Shown here: positions 8,570 through 17,397 of the stretch, one piece after another
How positions within the stretch are numbered: position 1 is the first letter of the stretch
How the letters are laid out: every line of letters begins with the position of its first letter
Assembly: GCA_017450215.1 (NCBI GenBank)
Contig: JAFSVH010000026.1
Span: 1 to 38,670 of the forward strand
DNA from: Bacilli bacterium
Lineage (GTDB): Bacteria; Bacillota_I; Bacilli_A; ML615J-28; CAG-698
Direction of reading: 5' to 3'
Length of the DNA: 38,670 bases
The notes under the pieces: model-generated
What the model saw: only the letters and a program-made list of their open reading frames with translations
Told to the model about the DNA's origin: nothing
Database searches by the model: none
Translations under genes and position numbers: made by a program

Positions 8570-9847
8570 ATGGATGAAAGCAAATATTTATCTGTTTCAG
8601 CATTAAATAAATATTTATATTATAAATTTGATAATGATTTAAATTTAAGAAATGTTTATTTAAAAGCTGAAATATCGAATGTAAGATTATCTAAAGGGAT
8701 ATTATATTTTGTATTAAAAGACAATGAATCTGAAATAGATGGTCTTATGTTTAATAATGTTTATACAAATTTAAAATTTGATGTTCAAGATGGAATGACT
8801 GTGCTTGTACAAGGGCAAGTATCAATATATCCTAAGAGAGGAACTTATTCAATAAAAGTTATCTCTATGGAGCAAGTAGGGCTTGGTGAAGCTTATCTCA
8901 ATTTCTTGCTTCTTAAAGATAAGTTAATGAATGAGGGCTTGTTTGATGAAGATAAGAAAAAGCCACTTCCTAAATTTCCTAAGATTATTGGTCTTATTAC
9001 AAGTGGGACTGGGGATGCTATGCATGATGTTATATCTACAATAGATAAAAGATATCCTTTAGCTCAAATTCATCTTTATCCATCATTAGTTCAAGGAGAT
9101 GAAGCGCCACTATCAATAATTAATTCAATTAAAAAAGCTAATAAAGATGGTGATTGTGATTGCTTGATTATTGCTCGTGGTGGTGGCTCACTTGAAGATT
9201 TAGCTTGCTTTAATGATGAAATGTTAGCAAGAACCATCTTTGAATCTAATATTCCTATTATTTCTGGTGTAGGTCATGAAGCCGATTTTACAATCTGTGA
9301 TTTCGTAGCTTCTCGTAGAGCACCTACTCCAACAGGAGCAGCTGTGATGGCTACTCCTAATATAGTAGATTTAATTAATGATTTGATTAATAAAAAACAA
9401 AAGCTTGCTACATTTATTAAAAATAAATTAATTGATTCCTTTAATAAATATAATTACTTAATCCAAAATCCTAATTTTGCTAATTTTAATAAATATCTTA
9501 ATAATTATAATATTAAATTAGATGCGAAAATTGCAAAATTAAATTCATTATCTCCAATTAATAGGATTGATAATTTAATTGATAAAGTAAATCATGAAGC
9601 TTATTTATTAAATAAAAATTATAATTCCTTTATTGAATATAAAAATAATGAATTTAATAATTTGATTAATAAAATGATAATTCTTAATCCTTTAAATATC
9701 ATGAATAAAGGTTATTCATTAACTTATCAAGATGATAAATTGATTAAAAGTGTTGATGATGTTGATATTAATAAAGAATTAAGAACTGAATTAATTGATG
9801 GCACTATAATTAGTGGAAATTTAAAGAAAATAAATAAACAAATTTAG
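8570..9847 (+). CDS. xseA: Exodeoxyribonuclease VII large subunit
   Basis: Catalytic subunit of exonuclease VII, which degrades single-stranded DNA into oligonucleotides. The 425-aa product has an N-terminal OB-fold (about 5-100, ISNVRLSKGILYFVLKD). The catalytic region has TSGTGDAMHDVI (about 145-156), ARGGGSLEDL (about 202-211) and ISGVGHEADFTICD (about 230-243). A helical C-terminal part follows. Length is slightly below the usual 440-460. The ATG at 8570 follows GGGATGA. The partner subunit xseB lies downstream, but a lipoprotein gene is wedged between them. Confidence 0.95.
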   Translation: MDESKYLSVSALNKYLYYKFDNDLNLRNVYLKAEISNVRLSKGILYFVLKDNESEIDGLMFNNVYTNLKFDVQDGMTVLVQGQVSIYPKRGTYSIKVISMEQVGLGEAYLNFLLLKDKLMNEGLFDEDKKKPLPKFPKIIGLITSGTGDAMHDVISTIDKRYPLAQIHLYPSLVQGDEAPLSIINSIKKANKDGDCDCLIIARGGGSLEDLACFNDEMLARTIFESNIPIISGVGHEADFTICDFVASRRAPTPTGAAVMATPNIVDLINDLINKKQKLATFIKNKLIDSFNKYNYLIQNPNFANFNKYLNNYNIKLDAKIAKLNSLSPINRIDNLIDKVNHEAYLLNKNYNSFIEYKNNEFNNLINKMIILNPLNIMNKGYSLTYQDDKLIKSVDDVDINKELRTELIDGTIISGNLKKINKQI

Positions 9848-9867
9848 TTTATAAAAAGAGGTTAATT

Positions 9868-11742
9868 ATGAATAAAAAAACTGTTAATATTCACATTTTT
9901 AATGTGTTTGTAATTTTAGTCTTATTTGGTCTTGCCCTAGCTTTAACATCTTGCTTTGGCGTTACTAAAAAAGGCTGCCAACATGAATTTGAAATATTAG
10001 ACGAGGTTCAAGCTGTAGATTGCGAACATCCTGGACATTCTCATCAAAAATGTACTAAATGTGGTTTAGAAAAGACTGTTAAGCTTGTTATTCCACATGA
10101 AGTAGATGATCCTGAAGATTATATTTCTATTCAATATTGTAAGAAATGTAATAAGAGTGTTAGACTTGAAAGCTTAGAAACTGATAGAGAATATTTCAAT
10201 TATCATTATTCTAGTTCAATGTTAAATGAAGCATTAGCAGCAATTGATGCAATGCATGCTGTATATGAAGAATCACTAACGAAAGAAAAGAGTGATCAAG
10301 AATATGCTGATACAATCAATGAATTATATGGAGATTTTGATCTTAAATTCACTGCTGTTATCAATCAAAATAGAGCAGCTTCTGTTCAATTTGATATGGA
10401 GAACACTAAAGCTAATGAAGATAAATATGATACATTAAATAAAGCAACTAATGAAATTCAAGAAAAATATCGTGAATTATTATATGATTTATTCTATAGT
10501 GATTTAAAAGAATTAGTATTCACTCCAGAAGATATTGAAGATTTAGAAGATGAAATTGAAACATTTAAGAATCCTAGAGTAAGAGAATTAAATGACTTAA
10601 TTGATGAAATGGAAAATGATCTTTATTACAATACTGATGAAGAAGATTTTAATGAAGGTTATGCAGAATTATTAGGCTATAGAAATGAACTTGCTCAAAT
10701 CTATGGTTATGAAACATTCTATGAATATGCTCATGAAAATTATTATGGTAGAAGCTATTCAGTTGATGATTTAAAGATCTTTAGAAGAAATGCAAGAGAA
10801 GTATTGGCTGATGTTTATGCTATTGAAACTTCACGTGGTAAATCTGGATTAAGTGATAATGTAACTTATAATTCAATTTATAGTTTATTCTACACACCTA
10901 TCTTCAATAATAAACAAACATTAGAACTTTATATGAAGTTTGCAAAGAAGATGACAACTGATAAATTTGATTATTTAGGTGAAGTTAATAAAGCATTTAA
11001 GGATGGTAGAATTTTCATCTCTGGTGAAAATGGAAATGAAAGAGCATATACAACTACAGTTGATGTAGATGGTGAAAACAAGAACATTATGTTCTTTGGT
11101 AATTTTGAATATTATGCTGCTCCATTCACTCTAGTTCATGAAAGTGGTCACTTTATGTTTGATGCTTACGCATATGATTTGTATAATGATTATGATTTAT
11201 TTGAAGTACAATCTCAAACTAATGAAATGTTCTTCTTAAGTACTCTTTCTCAACAATTAAAGACTGTATATAAATCAATTGAACATTATGTATGGTATTC
11301 TAGATTAGATACTGTTGTAACTACAACATTAGTAGATGAATTTGAATATATGCTTTATCATAATTATTCAGATTTAGATGATAAATTTAAAGATGGTATT
11401 AGTGCTGATGAATATGATGATTTATATGAAGCTGTTAAGAAATTATATGGCGTTCAAGAATTAGACAATTATTATTGGCATTATTATTGCACTCAATCAA
11501 GTGTTTATGAAATTGCTTATGCAATATCATTAATTCCAACACTTGCAAAATTAATCGATATTAAAGAAGATTTTGATAGTGCATATAAAGATTATGTAAA
11601 ATTACAAACATTCTATAAAGATAGAAAATTCAAAGATGAATTCAATTTTGTAAATGTATTAAAATATGCTAATTTTGCTAATCCATTTGAAGATGCTACT
11701 TATGATAAGATTAAAGCCTATATTGATGTATTTAGTAAATAA
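9868..11742 (+). CDS. M3-family (oligoendopeptidase-type) lipoprotein with N-terminal Cys-rich segment
   Basis: A 624-aa predicted lipoprotein: hydrophobic signal about 10-27 with lipobox LTSC (Cys29). Residues 37-94 form a Cys/His-rich module with CxH at 37 and 52, CTKC at 62-65 and CKKC at 91-94, probably metal-binding or disulphide-linked. The rest is a helical M3-like peptidase with the zinc motif HESGH at 424-428 (VHESGHFMFD) and a candidate third ligand Glu453 in QTNEMFF. It would cleave peptides outside the membrane, unlike cytosolic PepF. It sits between xseA and xseB. The GAGG ribosome binding site is 7 nt before the ATG. Peptidase assignment is strong; substrate is unknown. Confidence 0.85.
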   Translation: MNKKTVNIHIFNVFVILVLFGLALALTSCFGVTKKGCQHEFEILDEVQAVDCEHPGHSHQKCTKCGLEKTVKLVIPHEVDDPEDYISIQYCKKCNKSVRLESLETDREYFNYHYSSSMLNEALAAIDAMHAVYEESLTKEKSDQEYADTINELYGDFDLKFTAVINQNRAASVQFDMENTKANEDKYDTLNKATNEIQEKYRELLYDLFYSDLKELVFTPEDIEDLEDEIETFKNPRVRELNDLIDEMENDLYYNTDEEDFNEGYAELLGYRNELAQIYGYETFYEYAHENYYGRSYSVDDLKIFRRNAREVLADVYAIETSRGKSGLSDNVTYNSIYSLFYTPIFNNKQTLELYMKFAKKMTTDKFDYLGEVNKAFKDGRIFISGENGNERAYTTTVDVDGENKNIMFFGNFEYYAAPFTLVHESGHFMFDAYAYDLYNDYDLFEVQSQTNEMFFLSTLSQQLKTVYKSIEHYVWYSRLDTVVTTTLVDEFEYMLYHNYSDLDDKFKDGISADEYDDLYEAVKKLYGVQELDNYYWHYYCTQSSVYEIAYAISLIPTLAKLIDIKEDFDSAYKDYVKLQTFYKDRKFKDEFNFVNVLKYANFANPFEDATYDKIKAYIDVFSK

Positions 11743-11768
11743 AAATTATTAATATTTAAGGTGAAACA

Positions 11769-11978
11769 ATGAGTGATAAAAAATCGACATTAAAAGATTT
11801 ATCATATGAAGAATTAATTGAAAAATTAGATTCTTGCGTTAGTAAGCTTGATGATAGTGACCTTCCTTTAGAAGAAGCAATTAATGCTTATAAAGAAGGC
11901 TTAGAAATTTCTAATTTATGTAAAGAGAAATTAGAAAGTGCTAAGAAGGTTGTTGTTAGTAAGATGGAAAATAATTAA
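11769..11978 (+). CDS. xseB: Exodeoxyribonuclease VII small subunit
   Basis: Small helical subunit that assembles with XseA. The 69-aa product has the family pattern SYEELIEKLDSCVSKLDD, then LPLEEAINAYKEGLEISN, then CKEKLESA. This is two antiparallel helices of full family length. AAGGTGA precedes the ATG at 11769 by 5 nt. It is separated from xseA by the 1.9-kb lipoprotein peptidase gene, which is unusual for a pair that is normally adjacent. Confidence 0.95.
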   Translation: MSDKKSTLKDLSYEELIEKLDSCVSKLDDSDLPLEEAINAYKEGLEISNLCKEKLESAKKVVVSKMENN

Positions 11979-11980
11979 AT

Positions 11981-12025
11981 TTTTAATAATTAAACTTTTA
12001 ATAATTAAACTTTTAATAATTAATA
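11981..12025. repeat. 15-bp tandem repeat, three copies
   Basis: The unit TTTTAATAATTAAAC occurs at 11981-11995 and 11996-12010, with a partly diverged third copy at 12011-12025. It lies in the AT-only spacer between xseB and dxs. No coding or clear regulatory role is visible; slippage in AT-rich DNA is the simplest explanation. Confidence 0.8.
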
Positions 12026-12061
12026 ATTTAATAATTAAAAATATTTCATAAAGGAGTAATG

Positions 12062-13918
12062 ATGACATTTAATATAAATGATATAAAATCACCAGATTTT
12101 ATTAAAGATTTAAATATTGAACAATTAAATAATTTATGTGCTGACATTAGATCGTTTATATTGGAAAATGTTAGCAAGACTGGTGGCCATCTATCTAGTA
12201 ATCTTGGAAGTGTTGAAGCAATAGTTGCAATGCATTATTGCTTTAACAGCCCCCATGATAAATTCATTTTTGATGTTTCTCATCAAGCTTATACTCATAA
12301 AATCTTAACTGGAAGAAGTAAAGATTTTGTCAATTTAAGAAAGAAAGATGGCTTGAGTGGCTTTTGCTCTTATGAAGAAAGTGAACATGATATTTGGGAA
12401 TCAGGTCACTCTTCAACATCAATTGCTGCTGCAGCTGGTATTATTGAATCAGGGAATGTGAAAGACAATATAGTTGTCTTTATCGGGGACGGTTCAATTC
12501 AAAATGGTATCTGCTTTGAAGCAATGAATTATATTGGTAGTGAAAAGAATCAAAAAGTAATTTTGATTGTTAACGACAATTCAATGTCAATATCTAAAAA
12601 TGTTGGAAGGATGGCTAGAAGATTCTCTAAATTCAGAATTAAAAAGAGCTATACTAATTTAAAAAGAATAGTTCCAGGCTTTATGAAGAAAGGCTTAATT
12701 AGACTACAAAATAGTATGCGTACCTTTGTTTATGGTTCTAATATTTTTTCTTCATTAGGTTATAAATATTTTGGTCCAATTGATGGACATAATATTTCCG
12801 AATTGATTCAATATTTTAATTATGCAAAGAAATCTAGTGATTCATTAGTTATTCATATTCAAACTGAAAAAGGACATGGCTATGAGCCTGCTATTACTGA
12901 TAATTTCGGCGTTTGGCATGGTGTTGGTCCATTCAATTTAGAAACAGGAGAAATCTATAGAAAAGATAATGTAATATCTTGGTCTGATTGTATTTCTAAA
13001 ATAATAGAAGACAAACTTGAAGAAAATGAAGACATTAAAATCATTTGTCCTGCTACTTTGACAGGATCTAAATTATTAGAATGTAAAGAGAAATATAAAG
13101 AACGGGTAATTGATTGTGGAATAAATGAAGAACTAGCTTGCGTGCTGGCTTCATCAATGTCTCGCTTTGGTCGTATTCCAATTATTTCCATCTATTCAAC
13201 ATTCTTCCAACGTTGCTATGATTATTTAAATAATGATTGTGCAAGACAAAATAACCATGTTATTTTCTTGCTTGACAGAAGTGGAATCATTGGTGGTGAT
13301 GGAGCAACTCATCAAGGTATATTTGATATTGCTATGACTAGTCATATACCAAATATCACAATCGCAATGCCAAAAGACAATGTTGAAGCTAGATTGTTAG
13401 TTGATTATGCAATAAAAGGTGATGGTCCATTTATTATTAGATATCCTAAAGAAGATATTAAATTAGATGAATATCTAGATGAATATCTTGTAGATGATAA
13501 AAATTATCAAATTGATAACATCGCTAGATGGCCTATTATAAAAGAAATACAAGATATTAATATTATTTCTTATGGACCTTCATTAATTAAATTTAAGAAA
13601 TTAATTGAAGATAATAATTGTAATAAGATTAATATTGGCCTAATCAATGCTCGAATTATTAAACCAATAGATTTTGAAACTGTTCAATTATTAAGAAATA
13701 AAAAAGTATATGTATATGAAGAAGTAGTAAGAAATGGTTCTTTATATTCAATGTTAATAGATTTAAATAATGAATATAAATTAAATATTGATTTTGAATT
13801 CTTTGGCATTAATAATGAATTTGTTACAAGCTTAGGCTCTAAGGATGAAATTAAAGAAGAACTTGGCTTAAGAGAAATTGATTTAATTACAAAGATAAAT
13901 AATAATAATAATAATTAA
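12062..13918 (+). CDS. dxs: 1-deoxy-D-xylulose-5-phosphate synthase
   Basis: Thiamine-diphosphate enzyme that condenses pyruvate and glyceraldehyde 3-phosphate, the first step of the MEP isoprenoid pathway. Visible family marks are GGHLSSNLGSVE near residue 41, ESGHSSTSI, the ThDP motif GDGSIQNGICFEAMN with NDNSMSIS, GINEELACVLASS holding the catalytic Glu, and DRSGIIGGDGATHQG. The C-terminal transketolase domain is present, ending in a poly-Asn tail. Two ATGs occur back to back (12059, 12062). AAGGAG ends at 12056, so the second has the better 5-nt spacing and gives 618 aa. In Bacillus ispA precedes and tlyA-argR follow; none is present here. Confidence 0.92.
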   Translation: MTFNINDIKSPDFIKDLNIEQLNNLCADIRSFILENVSKTGGHLSSNLGSVEAIVAMHYCFNSPHDKFIFDVSHQAYTHKILTGRSKDFVNLRKKDGLSGFCSYEESEHDIWESGHSSTSIAAAAGIIESGNVKDNIVVFIGDGSIQNGICFEAMNYIGSEKNQKVILIVNDNSMSISKNVGRMARRFSKFRIKKSYTNLKRIVPGFMKKGLIRLQNSMRTFVYGSNIFSSLGYKYFGPIDGHNISELIQYFNYAKKSSDSLVIHIQTEKGHGYEPAITDNFGVWHGVGPFNLETGEIYRKDNVISWSDCISKIIEDKLEENEDIKIICPATLTGSKLLECKEKYKERVIDCGINEELACVLASSMSRFGRIPIISIYSTFFQRCYDYLNNDCARQNNHVIFLLDRSGIIGGDGATHQGIFDIAMTSHIPNITIAMPKDNVEARLLVDYAIKGDGPFIIRYPKEDIKLDEYLDEYLVDDKNYQIDNIARWPIIKEIQDINIISYGPSLIKFKKLIEDNNCNKINIGLINARIIKPIDFETVQLLRNKKVYVYEEVVRNGSLYSMLIDLNNEYKLNIDFEFFGINNEFVTSLGSKDEIKEELGLREIDLITKINNNNNN

Positions 13919-13987
13919 TAAAATTATTAAATAAATTATCAATATAAAATGTTAAATATTAATAAATAGATAATTATAGGTGAAGAT

Positions 13988-15634
13988 ATGTTAACATCAC
14001 TAAGTGTACAAAATTTCGCAATTATAGATAATTTAAAAATTGATTTTAAGAATTGTTTGACTGTGTTGACTGGTGAAACTGGTGCTGGTAAATCATTAAT
14101 TATTGATTGCATTAGTTTATTATTTGGTAAACGTGCCTCAACTGAAATGATTAGATTTGGTGAAGAGAAAGCAACTATTGTTGGTTTATTCTCTAATTAC
14201 AGTGAAAAAATCAATAATTTGTTAAAAGAATATGATATTGATTTTGATTGTAACGAAGATTTAATCATTAAAAGAGATATTTATTCTAGTGGTAAAAGTA
14301 AATGTTCAATCAATAATACAGTGGTTACTTTAAATCAATTGAATGAGATTGGTGAATATATTGGTGATATACATTCACAAAATGATAGTTTAGGTTTAAT
14401 TAATCCTAAAAATTATTTATCTTTTTTAAATAATGAAAAAATTGATAATTTATCAATTGAATATAATAATTCATTAAAGAATTATAAAATTGCTAATAAA
14501 GAATATAATGATTTAATTGATAAAAAAGAAAATGATGATTCAAGAAGTGATTTTCTTAAATATCAATTAAAAGAATTGAATGAAGCTTCACTAGATGTAC
14601 AAGAAGAAATTGTTTTAAAGGAAGAATTAAAAGAATTGAATCATTATGAGCAATTATATGAAAATATTAATGTATTAAAAGATAATTATCATAATAAGGA
14701 TACAATTGATAATTTATATGAATCTTTGAAAGCTTTAGATACATTAAGAAATATCAATAATAAATATGATTCATTATATAAATTATTTGAAGAAAGTTAT
14801 TATAATATTGAAGCTGTTTATGAAGATAATCTTCTTGAAATTAAAGAATTTGATAATCAAAGATTAGACTATATCAATGATAGATTAGGTTTATATTCTT
14901 CACTTAAACGTAAATATAAAAAAGATGTAAAAGAGATTTTAGAATATCAAAAAGAAATTAGTGATACTTTATATAATTTAGAAAATTATGATTCATTAAT
15001 TGAAGATTTAAAGAATAAGAAAGATAAATTATATAAGGATACTTATGATATTGCGAAAAAGATGAGTGAAGAAAGAAAGAAGGAAGCTAAGGCTTTAGTT
15101 GATGAAGTTATTAACAATTTGAATGATTTAATGCTTAAGAATGTGAAATGGGAAATTGAATTTAGTGAAGCAAATACATTCTTGAAAGATGGTATTGATA
15201 TTTGTGATTTCCTTGTTTCATTTAATAAAGGTGAACCAGTTAAACCATTATCAAAAGTTGCTAGTGGTGGTGAATTATCGAGATTCATGCTTGCAATCAA
15301 GACAGTTCTTGGAAGTAAACTTCCTCAACAAACTAAAATCTTTGATGAGATTGATAGTGGTGTAAGTGGTGCTGTTGCTTATTCAATTGCAAACAAGATT
15401 GATTCAATTAGTAAGCAATCACAAGTATTATGTATAACTCATTTACCACAGGTTGCATCAATTAGTGATAATCATATAAAAATTGAAAAAAGAATCGAAA
15501 ATAATCGAACAATTACTTTAATTAAGGAATTAGATAAAGAAGAAAAAATCTTAGAAATAGCTTCAATGATTTCTAATGGCAAAGCAACAGATGCTTCAAT
15601 TAATCTTGCTCGTGAGATGATAAAAAAGATTTAA
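13988..15634 (+). CDS. recN: DNA repair protein RecN
   Basis: SMC-like ATPase acting in double-strand break repair. The 548-aa product has an N-terminal Walker A (GETGAGKS, 29-36) after SVQNFAIIDNLKIDF. A coiled-coil central part (about 150-380) is rich in Lys/Glu/Asn. The C-terminal ABC half has the signature LSRFMLAIK and Walker B region KIFDEIDSGVSG, followed by CITHLPQVAS. Length is typical. GGTGA precedes the ATG at 13988 by 5 nt. Last gene of the long cluster, with a strong terminator 16 nt after its stop. Confidence 0.95.
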   Translation: MLTSLSVQNFAIIDNLKIDFKNCLTVLTGETGAGKSLIIDCISLLFGKRASTEMIRFGEEKATIVGLFSNYSEKINNLLKEYDIDFDCNEDLIIKRDIYSSGKSKCSINNTVVTLNQLNEIGEYIGDIHSQNDSLGLINPKNYLSFLNNEKIDNLSIEYNNSLKNYKIANKEYNDLIDKKENDDSRSDFLKYQLKELNEASLDVQEEIVLKEELKELNHYEQLYENINVLKDNYHNKDTIDNLYESLKALDTLRNINNKYDSLYKLFEESYYNIEAVYEDNLLEIKEFDNQRLDYINDRLGLYSSLKRKYKKDVKEILEYQKEISDTLYNLENYDSLIEDLKNKKDKLYKDTYDIAKKMSEERKKEAKALVDEVINNLNDLMLKNVKWEIEFSEANTFLKDGIDICDFLVSFNKGEPVKPLSKVASGGELSRFMLAIKTVLGSKLPQQTKIFDEIDSGVSGAVAYSIANKIDSISKQSQVLCITHLPQVASISDNHIKIEKRIENNRTITLIKELDKEEKILEIASMISNGKATDASINLAREMIKKI

Positions 15635-15650
15635 AAAATAAATCATAAAA

Positions 15651-15683
15651 AATAAAAAGCCCCTTTTTTAAGGGCTTTTTATT
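15651..15683. terminator. Bidirectional terminator between recN and a convergent small gene
   Basis: A perfect 12-bp stem (AATAAAAAGCCC at 15651-15662 with GGGCTTTTTATT at 15672-15683) has a 9-nt loop and T-rich flanks on both strands. It ends the recN transcript on plus and the 69-aa membrane protein transcript on minus. Confidence 0.92.
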
Positions 15684-15698
15684 TAATAAACCAGTGCT

Positions 15699-15908
15699 TT
15701 AGAATACTCCGAATGCTTGTAAAATAATAGCAACTAGACCTAATACAACACCTAAGAATGTACAAATACAAATGATCCAAACTAAGATTCTTCCACTTAC
15801 AGTTTTTGAAGGTGGTCTATTAACTTGAACTTCAATTGAATTATCCATTTTCTTTTTTGTTGTGATAACTGGTTTTTTCTCTTTTTTATTGTTTTCTTGT
15901 TTTGCCAT
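15699..15908 (-). CDS. Small single-pass membrane protein
   Basis: A 69-aa protein of unknown function. It has a Lys-rich cytoplasmic N-terminus (MAKQENNKKEKKPV), a short linker with NRPPSKTVSG, and one C-terminal hydrophobic segment (about 43-66). The start at 15908 is set by GAGGTG 5 nt upstream; a longer reading to an ATG at 15962 would overlap the promoter. It has its own promoter and shares a terminator with recN. The layout resembles short basic-tail membrane proteins such as EpuA-type, but identity is not established. Confidence 0.75.
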   Translation of the reverse strand: MAKQENNKKEKKPVITTKKKMDNSIEVQVNRPPSKTVSGRILVWIICICTFLGVVLGLVAIILQAFGVF

Positions 15909-15933
15909 AACGCACCTCAACAAATATACAACG

Positions 15934-15962
15934 ATTATAACATAGTAAATTATTGTTTTCAA
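15934..15962 (-). promoter_or_regulatory. Sigma-A-like promoter for the small membrane protein
   Basis: On the minus strand TTGAAA (15962-15957), a 17-nt spacer and TATAAT (15939-15934) make a near-consensus promoter about 26 nt ahead of the start codon. Confidence 0.78.
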
Positions 15963-16066
15963 GTGAAAAGTAATTAAAATGGCTTATTTTACGTTATTTT
16001 TTTATTCATTCTTTTTATTATTCCTTTTTTTGCATATTCTATTTATCCATTTTGTATTATTTTTAA

Positions 16067-16095
16067 TTGAATATGAATATTAAATAATGTATAAT
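16067..16095 (+). promoter_or_regulatory. Sigma-A-like promoter for dinB
   Basis: TTGAAT (16067-16072), a 17-nt spacer and TATAAT (16090-16095) lie 25 nt ahead of the dinB start. The predicted transcript would have a 5' leader of only about 20 nt. No LexA/SOS box could be recognised around it. Confidence 0.72.
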
Positions 16096-16120
16096 CTATA
16101 TTAGGATAAAAGAATCATAT

Positions 16121-17386
16121 ATGGAAAAAAATATAAATAATAATATAAAAAATAATATAAATATTAATAATAATATTAATAATAAAACTAATTATCGGAT
16201 TATATTTCATATTGACATGAATTGCTTTTTTGCATCTTGTCATATCGCAATTAATGATAAATTAAGGAATAAACCGATTGTAGTTGCTCATAATGATGAG
16301 CAGAAAAAATCAATTATTTTAACTGCTTCCTATGAAGCAAGGAAATATGGAATTTATACTACTATGCTTGTTAGAGATGCAATCAAATTATGTCCACAGG
16401 TTATAGTAGTAGAACCTGATTATGAATTATACGAAAGATTTTCTAAATTGTTTTTTGAATATATGTTTTCTATAACACCTTTTGTTGAAGCGATGTCTAT
16501 TGATGAAGGGTTCTTAGATGTTACAGAAATATGTAAGACAGTTGATGCAATAAAACTAGCAACAACTATTCAAAATAGATTATATAATGAATTTAAGCTT
16601 CCTTGTTCAATTGGTATTGCTCCTAATAAATTCCTTGCAAAAATGGGTTCAGATATTAAAAAACCTATGGGAATAACAGTAGTTAGAAAAAGGGAACTTG
16701 ATAAAGTTATTTGGCCACTTGATATAAAGAATATGTTTGGAGTAGGTAAGAAAACTGAACCAAAATTAAGAGAAATTGGAATAAATAAAATTGGCGATAT
16801 TATTAATTTTAAAGATAAAGAATTATTAGAAAGAACTGTTGGACCTGCTTTTACTAAATATTTAATTGATAGAGCTAATGGTATTGATGATTCACCTGTT
16901 ACAGTTGTGAAAGAAGATGATTTTTCTAGTGTTTCTAATGAACATACATTCTCATATAATGTTAATAGCATAGAAACTATTAAAATGATGATTAAGATTT
17001 TAGGTAATTCAGTTGGTGAAAGATTAGAGAAACATAACTTTTTCGCTTATACTATCGGAATAAAAATAAAATACAACGATTTTACAGTTGTGCAGCGCTC
17101 ACGAGGCTTAAACAAGCCTATTAATGATGATTATGCGATTTATCGTATATGCTCTGATTTATTTGATGAATTTAATGACACAAATAAAACTGTAAGATTA
17201 ATTGGTGTTTTTGCTACAAGATTAACAAAGAGTGAAAAAGCAGAAAAAGAAGAAAGATTAACTTTATTTGATGATATGTCTAAATTTGAAAAAGCTGAAC
17301 AAGATAAAAAAGTAAATAAATTATTAGATAATATCAATAGGAATTTAGGTAAAGATATAATTAAAGTAGGTATTAATAAGAATTAA
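16121..17386 (+). CDS. dinB: DNA polymerase IV (Y-family translesion polymerase)
   Basis: Error-prone polymerase that bypasses damaged template bases. The 421-aa product has the palm motif HIDMNCFFASC (about 31-41, catalytic Asp), the SIDEGFLDVT motif (catalytic Asp/Glu, about 127-136, with Gly replacing the usual Ala), PCSIGIAPNKFLAKMGSD, helix-hairpin-helix residues and the little-finger domain. The C-terminus has LTLFDD, resembling a clamp-binding motif. The first 26 residues are an Asn/Ile-rich extension not typical of the family. The AGGA before the ATG is 14 nt away, so the exact start is uncertain. cvfB follows 11 nt downstream. Confidence 0.93.
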   Translation: MEKNINNNIKNNININNNINNKTNYRIIFHIDMNCFFASCHIAINDKLRNKPIVVAHNDEQKKSIILTASYEARKYGIYTTMLVRDAIKLCPQVIVVEPDYELYERFSKLFFEYMFSITPFVEAMSIDEGFLDVTEICKTVDAIKLATTIQNRLYNEFKLPCSIGIAPNKFLAKMGSDIKKPMGITVVRKRELDKVIWPLDIKNMFGVGKKTEPKLREIGINKIGDIINFKDKELLERTVGPAFTKYLIDRANGIDDSPVTVVKEDDFSSVSNEHTFSYNVNSIETIKMMIKILGNSVGERLEKHNFFAYTIGIKIKYNDFTVVQRSRGLNKPINDDYAIYRICSDLFDEFNDTNKTVRLIGVFATRLTKSEKAEKEERLTLFDDMSKFEKAEQDKKVNKLLDNINRNLGKDIIKVGINKN

Positions 17387-17397
17387 AAGAGGTAAAT

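Noticed and set aside
11971-12050. CRISPR-like array
   Set aside because: The 15-bp units are contiguous, A/T-only and lack unique spacers; this is a simple tandem repeat.
15909-15962. 18-residue hydrophobic N-terminal extension of the minus-strand small protein
   Set aside because: It would include the -10 and -35 of the gene's own promoter, and GAGGTG sits before the start at 15908.
16570-16971. 133-codon open frame on the minus strand inside dinB
   Set aside because: It is antisense to a conserved polymerase, with Leu/Ser-rich composition typical of AT-rich antisense frames, and no promoter or family features.
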